This document shows positions 23,199 to 27,756 of a stretch of 27,756 nt of DNA, one piece after another; the stretch's first letter is position 1, and the number at the start of each line of letters is the position of its first letter. The DNA is taken from the NCBI GenBank assembly GCA_024279045.1, contig JAJRRZ010000170.1:1-27756 (forward strand), read 5' to 3'. This stretch comes from Alphaproteobacteria bacterium. Lineage in GTDB: Bacteria > Pseudomonadota > Alphaproteobacteria > Rhizobiales > Aestuariivirgaceae. A model generated the notes under the pieces. It was not told the origin of the DNA and did not search any database. It worked only from the letters and a program-made list of their open reading frames with translations. The position numbers and the translations under genes were made by a program.

Positions 23199-23831
23199 AT
23201 GGCCAAGATTATCCAGATGAAGGCCGAGCGGCGCGAGAAGGGCGGCAAGGGGGCCGCACGCCGCTTGCGCAAGGAGGGCCGCGTGCCCGGTGTCGTCTAC
23301 GGCGACAAGCAGGCCCCGGAGATGATTTCCGTGGGGTATGTGGATCTGCTGAAGCAGGTCAACACCGGCATGTTCGAATCGACGCTGGTGGAGCTTGACA
23401 TCGACGGGCAGAAGGTGCGCGCCATTGCACGTGATGTGCAGCTTGACCCGGTGCGCGACTTTCCCATCCACGTGGACTTCCTGCGGCTGGGCAAGGGCGC
23501 GCGCATCGCGGTGGAGATTCCGGTGGAATATGTCAATCATGAGCAGTCGCCGGGGCTGAAGCGTGGCGGCGCGCTGAACATCGTGCGCCACGAGGTGGAG
23601 CTGTATGTCAGTGCCGACAATATTCCGGAGAAGATCGTGGCCGATCTGACCGGGCTGGAAATTGGCGACGTGCTGCACATCTCCAACGTGGAGCTGCCGG
23701 AAGGTGCGGAACCGGTGATTCAGGATCGCGACTTCACCCTGTGCGCCATCACCGGTCGCGTGGCCAGTACGGAAGCTGCTGGCGAAGACGAGGAAGGAGA
23801 TGGCGAGGATGCAGAAAACACGGAAGAGTGA
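23199..23831 (+). CDS. rplY: 50S ribosomal protein bL25 (Ctc/TL5 form)
   Basis: The 210-aa protein is the long form of bL25: an N-terminal 5S rRNA-binding domain (GKGAARRLRKEGRVPGVVYG) and a C-terminal TL5/Ctc beta domain (SVELPEGAEP-like NVELPEGAEPVIQDRDF). An acidic tail rich in Glu and Asp follows. It binds 5S rRNA in the large subunit. The ATG at 23199 gives MAKIIQMKAERREKGG, the usual start; upstream reading is not coding. The next genes pth and ychF make the arrangement often seen in alphaproteobacteria. A perfect hairpin covers its stop codon. Confidence 0.95.
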   Translation: MAKIIQMKAERREKGGKGAARRLRKEGRVPGVVYGDKQAPEMISVGYVDLLKQVNTGMFESTLVELDIDGQKVRAIARDVQLDPVRDFPIHVDFLRLGKGARIAVEIPVEYVNHEQSPGLKRGGALNIVRHEVELYVSADNIPEKIVADLTGLEIGDVLHISNVELPEGAEPVIQDRDFTLCAITGRVASTEAAGEDEEGDGEDAENTEE

Positions 23832-23842
23832 TTTCTTCCGTG
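23819..23842 (+). other. Hairpin spanning the rplY stop codon
   Basis: CACGGAAGA (23819-23827) and TCTTCCGTG (23834-23842) form a perfect 9-bp stem; the loop GTGATT contains the TGA stop of rplY. No T-run follows. It may protect the 3' end of the rplY message or couple translation with RNA structure. Confidence 0.6.
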
Positions 23843-23872
23843 AGTGGCTTTCGCCAGGAGTTTCTTCTGGAA

Positions 23873-23910
23873 ACGGCCCGGTGGTGCCTGTCAGGGCATT
23901 TCCGGGCCGT
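23873..23910 (+). other. Second hairpin in the rplY-pth gap
   Basis: ACGGCCCGG (23873-23881) and CCGGGCCGT (23902-23910) form a perfect 9-bp stem around a 20-nt loop that can itself form a short TGCC/GGCA pairing. No clear T-run follows (ATCGTTC), so attenuation or processing between rplY and pth is more likely than a full stop. Confidence 0.55.
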
Positions 23911-23979
23911 ATCGTTCATGGTGCTCCGGCATCATGATGTCGGCATGTTTCCTGTGTGATGCAAGGCGGGGGGCGGGGC

Positions 23980-24573
23980 ATGAAGCTGATTGTCGGACTG
24001 GGCAATCCGGGCACGAAATATGCCGGCCATCGGCACAACATCGGCTTCATGGCGGTGGACGAGATCGCGCGGGTGCATGGTTTTGGCCCGTGGCGAAAGA
24101 AATTCCAGGGTGAGGTGGCTGAAGGCGCCGTTGGTGGCGAGAAGGCATTGCTGTTGAAGCCCGCAACCTACATGAACGAGTCGGGCAGGGCAGTGGCGGA
24201 GGCAGCGCGCTTCTACAAGCTCTCGCCGCAGGATGTGATCGTCATTCATGACGAGCTGGATCTGGCGCCGGGGCGCATCCGTGTGAAAAGTGGCGGCGGC
24301 CACGCCGGGCACAATGGTCTGCGCAGCATCATCGCGCATATCGGCGCGGACTTTCACCGGTTGCGCATGGGCATTGGCCATCCGGGCGACAGGAACCGGG
24401 TGCATGGCTACGTGCTGTCGGACTTCTCGAAGGCGGAGCAGGCATGGCTGGGGCCGCTGCTGGAGGCGGTTGCACGGCATGTGCCGCTGCTGGTGGCGGG
24501 GCGCTTCAGCGACTTCGCCAGCAAGGTAACCATGGATGCGCCACCACCGGCGCAACCACAACGGGGCGAATGA
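23980..24573 (+). CDS. pth: Peptidyl-tRNA hydrolase
   Basis: The 197-aa protein is a complete Pth. Catalytic and binding residues are visible from the ATG at 23980: N9 in GLGNPG, H19 in HRHNIGF, N66 in TYMNESG and D91 in IHDELDL. GGGHAGHNGLRS and RMGIGHPG complete the family pattern. It releases tRNA from peptidyl-tRNA in the cytoplasm. The tail after about residue 180 is proline/glutamine-rich and probably disordered. The longer frame from 23956 adds eight Gly-rich residues and is not preferred; GGGGGGCGGGG before 23980 can serve as ribosome binding site. It lies 3 bp before ychF. Confidence 0.95.
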   Translation: MKLIVGLGNPGTKYAGHRHNIGFMAVDEIARVHGFGPWRKKFQGEVAEGAVGGEKALLLKPATYMNESGRAVAEAARFYKLSPQDVIVIHDELDLAPGRIRVKSGGGHAGHNGLRSIIAHIGADFHRLRMGIGHPGDRNRVHGYVLSDFSKAEQAWLGPLLEAVARHVPLLVAGRFSDFASKVTMDAPPPAQPQRGE

Positions 24574-24576
24574 GCG

Positions 24577-25674
24577 ATGGGGTTCAAATGCGGCATTGTC
24601 GGGCTGCCGAACGTGGGCAAGTCCACGCTGTTCAACGCGCTGACGAAAACAGCCGCCGCACAGGCGGCGAACTATCCATTCTGCACCATCGAGCCGAACG
24701 TCGGCGAGGTGGCGGTGCCCGACGAGCGGCTGGAAAAGATTGCCAAAATTGCCCAGTCGGCGCAGACGGTGCCGACACGCATCACCTTCGTGGACATCGC
24801 CGGGCTGGTGCGGGGAGCGTCGAAGGGCGAAGGACTGGGCAATCAGTTTCTGGCCAACATCCGCGAGGTGGATGCCATTGTGCAGGTGCTGCGCTGTTTC
24901 GAGGATGCCGATATCACTCATGTGGAGGGGGGTGTCGATCCGCTGCGTGATGCGGAAATCATCGAGACGGAGCTGATGCTGGCCGATCTGGAGAGCCTGG
25001 AGAAGCGCCTGCCGATGCTGGAAAAGAAGGCGGCGACGGGCGACAAGGACTCGAAGGCGGAGCTGGCCGTCATCATGAAGGCATTGGAGCAGTTGCGCGA
25101 GGGGCGTCCGGCGCGGCTGGCAGAGATCGGCGAGGAGCAGCAGCCGCGCTTCAAGCGCCTGCAACTGCTCACCGCGAAGCCGGTACTGTATGTGTGCAAC
25201 GTTGATGAGGATTCATTGCCCGATGGCAATGACTGGGTGGCGAAGGTGCGGGCCAAGGCCGAGGCCGAGGCGGCGCAGGTGGTGGTGATTGCCGCGGCGC
25301 TGGAGGAGCAACTGGCGCAGCTCGACGACGAGGAGCAGCGCGAGTATCTGCAGAGCCTGGGGCTGGAGGAGCCAGGACTGAACCGGCTTATCCGGGGCGG
25401 TTACGACTTGCTGGATCTGATCACCTTCTTTACCGCCGGGCCGAAGGAGGCGCGGGCCTGGACGGTGCGGCGCGGGGCCTGCGCGCCGCAGGCGGCGGGC
25501 GTTATCCACACCGATTTTCAGCGTGGTTTCATCCGCGCGGAGGTCATTTCATACGAAGACTACATTGCCCACAATGGCGAGGTGGGCGCGCGCGAGGCAG
25601 GCAAGTTGCGCCAGGAAGGCAAGGACTATGTTGTGCAGGATGGTGATGTGATGCACTTCCGTTTCAATGTCTGA
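24577..25674 (+). CDS. ychF: YchF/Obg-family ATPase
   Basis: The 365-aa protein has the G1 loop GLPNVGKST (residues 9-17), the DIAGLVRGASKGEGLG G3/switch region and a C-terminal TGS domain ending in YVVQDGDVMHFRFNV. A helical insertion lies between. Family members bind ribosomes and hydrolyse ATP in preference to GTP because the usual NKxD specificity motif is altered; here VCNVDED stands in that place. It is cytoplasmic. Its start follows the pth stop by 3 bp, so the two are coupled. A stem-loop lies right after the stop. Confidence 0.96.
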   Translation: MGFKCGIVGLPNVGKSTLFNALTKTAAAQAANYPFCTIEPNVGEVAVPDERLEKIAKIAQSAQTVPTRITFVDIAGLVRGASKGEGLGNQFLANIREVDAIVQVLRCFEDADITHVEGGVDPLRDAEIIETELMLADLESLEKRLPMLEKKAATGDKDSKAELAVIMKALEQLREGRPARLAEIGEEQQPRFKRLQLLTAKPVLYVCNVDEDSLPDGNDWVAKVRAKAEAEAAQVVVIAAALEEQLAQLDDEEQREYLQSLGLEEPGLNRLIRGGYDLLDLITFFTAGPKEARAWTVRRGACAPQAAGVIHTDFQRGFIRAEVISYEDYIAHNGEVGAREAGKLRQEGKDYVVQDGDVMHFRFNV

Positions 25675-25710
25675 TGCCAGATGCGATTGCCTCATCTGGC
25701 AAGCCACTTT
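25675..25710 (+). terminator. Hairpin terminator after ychF
   Basis: TGCCAGATG (25675-25683) and CATCTGGCA (25693-25701) form a perfect 9-bp stem starting directly at the ychF stop. AGCCACTTTT follows, so the T-run is short and slightly displaced. Termination is probable. Confidence 0.65.
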
Positions 25711-25716
25711 TCCGTC

Positions 25717-25762
25717 ATGCATTGAAAGGCTGCCTTTTCCGCGCCAATGACTTTGCGATAGA
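25717..25762 (+). promoter_or_regulatory. Candidate promoter region of the aldolase gene
   Basis: ATGCATTGAAAGGC (25717-25730) contains a -35-like TTGAAA (25722-25727), with a weak CAATGA 17 bp on. An alternative is TTTTCC (25735-25740), then 16 bp and GATAGA (25757-25762). The same 14 bp occurs at 3374-3387 in the dsrA upstream region. Confidence 0.3.
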
Positions 25763-25806
25763 ACCGGCACGACAACCCATCATCGACAAAGGAGGGAGCA
25801 GGGGTC

Positions 25807-26985
25807 ATGCCGCTGGTCAACATGCTGGATATGCTCGGACACGCTCATGCCAACCGCTATGCCGTGGGCGCATTCGACCTGGTGTCGCTGGACTTTCTGG
25901 AAGGTATCATGGCCGCGGCGGAGCAGACGCGCGCACCGGTGATTCTCAGCCTGGCGGAATCGCATTTCGAGTATTACGACTTCGAGCTGGTGATGGCGGC
26001 GACGGTAAGGGCGGCAAAGCGCGCCACGGTGCCGGTGGCGATCCATCTGGATCATGGCGAGAACCTGGACTCGGTGGTCAAGGGCATTCGCCTCGGCTGC
26101 AACGGCGTGATGGTCGATGCCTCGCATCATCCGTTCGAGGAAAATGCACGCATCACCCGCGAGGTGGCCGAGACTGCCCATGCCGCGGGTGTGCCGGTGG
26201 AGGGCGAGCTGGGCTATGTGCCCGGCGTGGAAGGCGAAGATGCCGAAAAACACCCCGGAGAGATCCGCTACACCACGCCGGAGGAGGCTGCGCGCTTCGT
26301 GCAGGCCACGGGCGTGGACTTCCTGGCGGTGTCCATCGGCACCGTGCACGGGCGCATGAAGGGCGAGCCGAAGCTGGATTTTCAGCGGCTGGCGGAAATC
26401 AACGAGCGGTTGGGCATTCCGCTGGTGATCCACGGCGGTACGGGTCTGTCGGACGAGCAGTTCCGCAAGCTGATCGAAAACGGTGTCGCCAAGATCAACT
26501 ACTATACCGCGTTGTCCGATGCGGCGGCGCGGGTGATAACGGCCAATGTGAACAAGGGCGTGAAGGGCTACACCGCGCAGGTTGCGGGCGTGCGCGAAGC
26601 CATTGCGGCGGAGTGCAGGCGCATGATCGAGCTGTGGGGCAGCGCGGGGCGCGCCGATGAGGTGCTGGCCACGGCGCGTGCGTGGCACGAGGTGGCGCAC
26701 GTCATCTTCTACAATGTTGACGGTCTGAACGAGGAAGAAGCGGCGCGCCTGCGCGAGGAGGGGCGCAAGGTGCTCTCGGCCATTCCCGGCGTGTTGTCGG
26801 TGGAAACGGGCGTGGCGGTGCAGCCTGATGATCCGAAATATCGCTACCTGTGGGATGTGCGCTTCTGCCACGAGAAAGTGATCGATCTGTATCGGGATCA
26901 TCCCGATCATGTGCGTTATGCCGATGAGCGCTTCCGTCCGGTGGCTGGCGAGCGCATCACCATCGACTTCAAGTTGGACGAGTGA
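25807..26985 (+). CDS. Class II fructose-bisphosphate-type aldolase fused to a C-terminal Dabb domain
   Basis: Residues 1 to about 285 are a class II (GatY/KbaY-like, class IIB) aldolase. The catalytic D82 and zinc ligand H83 lie in HLDHGEN, E134 in VEGELGYVPG, zinc ligand H181 in SIGTVHGRMKG and H209 in IHGGTGL. Such enzymes cleave or form ketose bisphosphates with zinc. Residues about 293-391 are an extra domain that looks like a dimeric alpha/beta-barrel (Dabb): it starts WHEVAHVIFYNVDGL and ends YADERFRPVAGERITIDF. The total of 392 aa is about 100 more than a normal class IIB aldolase, and the frame is continuous. The ATG at 25807 follows GGAGGGAG. Which sugar phosphate is used cannot be read; fructose 1,6-bisphosphate is the default. 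Confidence 0.88.
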   Translation: MPLVNMLDMLGHAHANRYAVGAFDLVSLDFLEGIMAAAEQTRAPVILSLAESHFEYYDFELVMAATVRAAKRATVPVAIHLDHGENLDSVVKGIRLGCNGVMVDASHHPFEENARITREVAETAHAAGVPVEGELGYVPGVEGEDAEKHPGEIRYTTPEEAARFVQATGVDFLAVSIGTVHGRMKGEPKLDFQRLAEINERLGIPLVIHGGTGLSDEQFRKLIENGVAKINYYTALSDAAARVITANVNKGVKGYTAQVAGVREAIAAECRRMIELWGSAGRADEVLATARAWHEVAHVIFYNVDGLNEEEAARLREEGRKVLSAIPGVLSVETGVAVQPDDPKYRYLWDVRFCHEKVIDLYRDHPDHVRYADERFRPVAGERITIDFKLDE

Positions 26986-26999
26986 GCGGGGAGCATCGG

Positions 27000-27413
27000 A
27001 TGAGCGATCAGCCGGATAATGCGGACGGCGCAGGCGGGCTGGACAATCCGGGCAATCCGTTCGCGGGCATGCCCTATCTGCGGCGCACGCAGGTGGATAT
27101 TTCGGCGCGCACATGGAATGCCTGGCGGCGCTGGCGCAAACGCTTCGGTGCGCGGCTGGAAATGCCCGTTCAGGCGCGGCCCGGTACGGCGCTGCTGGCG
27201 ACGGAGGAGTTCTGGGTGTTCATCGACATGACCCAGGGCGGTGTGCCGCTAATCGTGTGGTTCGACTTCGACGAGGCGGCGCGCGGCGCTGCGCTGCATG
27301 CGGAAGTGCCATGTATCGCGCAGTTTCATGACTATCCCGGCGCGCGCTTTCACGACGCGGTGCTTGATGAAATGACCACATACATGGAGGATGCGCTGAA
27401 GAGCCCTGCCTGA
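27000..27413 (+). CDS. Hypothetical 137-aa protein
   Basis: I do not recognise the family. The ATG at 27000, with GGGGAG upstream (26989-26994), gives 137 aa; a GTG reading from 26982 overlapping the aldolase is less likely. The first 25 residues are polar and glycine/aspartate-rich. The body has Trp/Arg-rich WNAWRRWRKRF and a strand pair FWVFIDMTQGG and LIVWFDFDEAARG, resembling a small alpha/beta soluble domain. There is no signal or membrane segment. It lies 14 bp after the aldolase and is probably co-transcribed. Confidence 0.65.
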   Translation: MSDQPDNADGAGGLDNPGNPFAGMPYLRRTQVDISARTWNAWRRWRKRFGARLEMPVQARPGTALLATEEFWVFIDMTQGGVPLIVWFDFDEAARGAALHAEVPCIAQFHDYPGARFHDAVLDEMTTYMEDALKSPA

Positions 27414-27491
27414 ATTGATCATGATGAAAAACCTTGTAGCCGACGCTTGGCCGGACAGCTCGGTGCCTTGCGCACAATTCACGATCAATTC
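27412..27491. repeat. Inverted repeat between convergent genes
   Basis: GAATTGATC (27412-27420) and GATCAATTC (27483-27491) are perfect 9-bp arms; a further TGA/TCA pair continues inside after one mismatch. The arms are 62 nt apart and lie in the 96-bp gap between the 137-aa gene and the convergent acyltransferase gene. The left arm covers the stop of the upstream gene. It may help bidirectional termination; no T-run is seen. Confidence 0.4.
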
Positions 27492-27509
27492 TGCAAGCTT
27501 TGGCGCCTC

Positions 27510-27756
27510 TCACAGATCCAGCAGCAGGCGCTCCGGATCTTCCAGAAACTCCTTCACCCGCACCAGGAAGGTAACCGCCTCGCGCCCGTCCACCAGACGG
27601 TGGTCGTAGCTCAGCGCCAGATACATCATCGGCCTTGCCTCGATGCGCCCGTCTTCCAGCACCACCGGGCGCTGCTGGATCTTGTGCATGCCGAGGATGC
27701 CTGTCTGCGGCATGTTGAGAATGGGCGTGGACATCAGCGAGCCGTAGACGCCGCCG
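27510..27756 (-). CDS. odhB: 2-oxoglutarate dehydrogenase E2 (dihydrolipoyllysine succinyltransferase), C-terminal part
   Basis: Only the C-terminal 82 residues are in the window; the gene runs off the right edge, so the start is not visible. The catalytic motif SYDHRLVDGREAV (HxxxDG) and the ending LEDPERLLLDL are typical of E2 acyltransferases of the 2-oxoglutarate dehydrogenase complex (OdhB/SucB). The HKIQQRPVV and RPMMYLALSYD stretches also fit that group better than pyruvate dehydrogenase E2. It transfers succinyl groups to CoA in the TCA cycle. The TGA stop is at 27510-27512. It is convergent with the preceding gene. Confidence 0.88.
   Translation of the reverse strand, partial: GGVYGSLMSTPILNMPQTGILGMHKIQQRPVVLEDGRIEARPMMYLALSYDHRLVDGREAVTFLVRVKEFLEDPERLLLDL

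Overview
The window comes from a GC-rich (roughly 60% or more, estimated by eye) proteobacterial chromosome and is dominated by a complete reverse-type dissimilatory sulfite reductase (dsr) locus, dsrABEFHCMKLJOP plus dsrN, with the siroheme synthase gene cysG close by. DsrEFH, DsrL and a CX10C-tailed DsrC, with no dsrD visible, point to a sulfur oxidiser that stores or uses zero-valent sulfur rather than a sulfate reducer. The flanking housekeeping genes (rplY-pth-ychF, mltA, fetAB, the 3' end of an odhB/sucB-like gene) look alphaproteobacterial. That assignment is inferred from gene order and remembered protein character, not from a search.

Layout. 1-166: a large imperfect hairpin downstream of cysG. 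167-3288 (minus strand): cysG, two overlapping small unknown genes, and a TauD/TfdA-type Fe(II)/2-oxoglutarate oxygenase. 3289-3639: divergent promoter region with ATGCAT palindromes. 3640-15155 (plus): the dsr core operon, with stem-loops in most of its intercistronic gaps, a hairpin terminator after dsrC and a strong rho-independent terminator after dsrP. 15284-17406: a DUF4202-type gene and dsrN. 17594-18109: a small anchored-protein gene, two C-rich-loop hairpins ending in a terminator, and a promoter with an inverted repeat. 18110-22893: a tightly packed row of low-molecular-weight tyrosine phosphatase, YgjP-type metallopeptidase, mltA, a two-TM protein, and fetA/fetB. 22894-25674: a 17-bp tandem-repeat promoter region, rplY, pth and ychF. 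25807-27413: a class II aldolase fused to a C-terminal Dabb domain, and a small unknown gene. 27510-27756 (minus): the 3' end of odhB/sucB.

How the genes fit together. CysG makes siroheme and DsrN is thought to amidate it for DsrAB. DsrEFH passes sulfur as persulfide to DsrC. DsrAB, assisted by the FAD/Fe-S oxidoreductase DsrL, oxidises DsrC-bound sulfur towards sulfite. The DsrMKJOP membrane complex exchanges electrons between the DsrC dithiol/trisulfide and the quinone pool and periplasm. Less ordinary items are the DUF4202 gene between dsrP and dsrN, the divergent oxygenase, the unknown gene pair feeding into cysG, the aldolase-Dabb fusion, the 17-bp repeats that build the rplY promoter, and a possible small RNA with C-rich loops. 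No tRNA, rRNA, CRISPR array or insertion sequence was seen.
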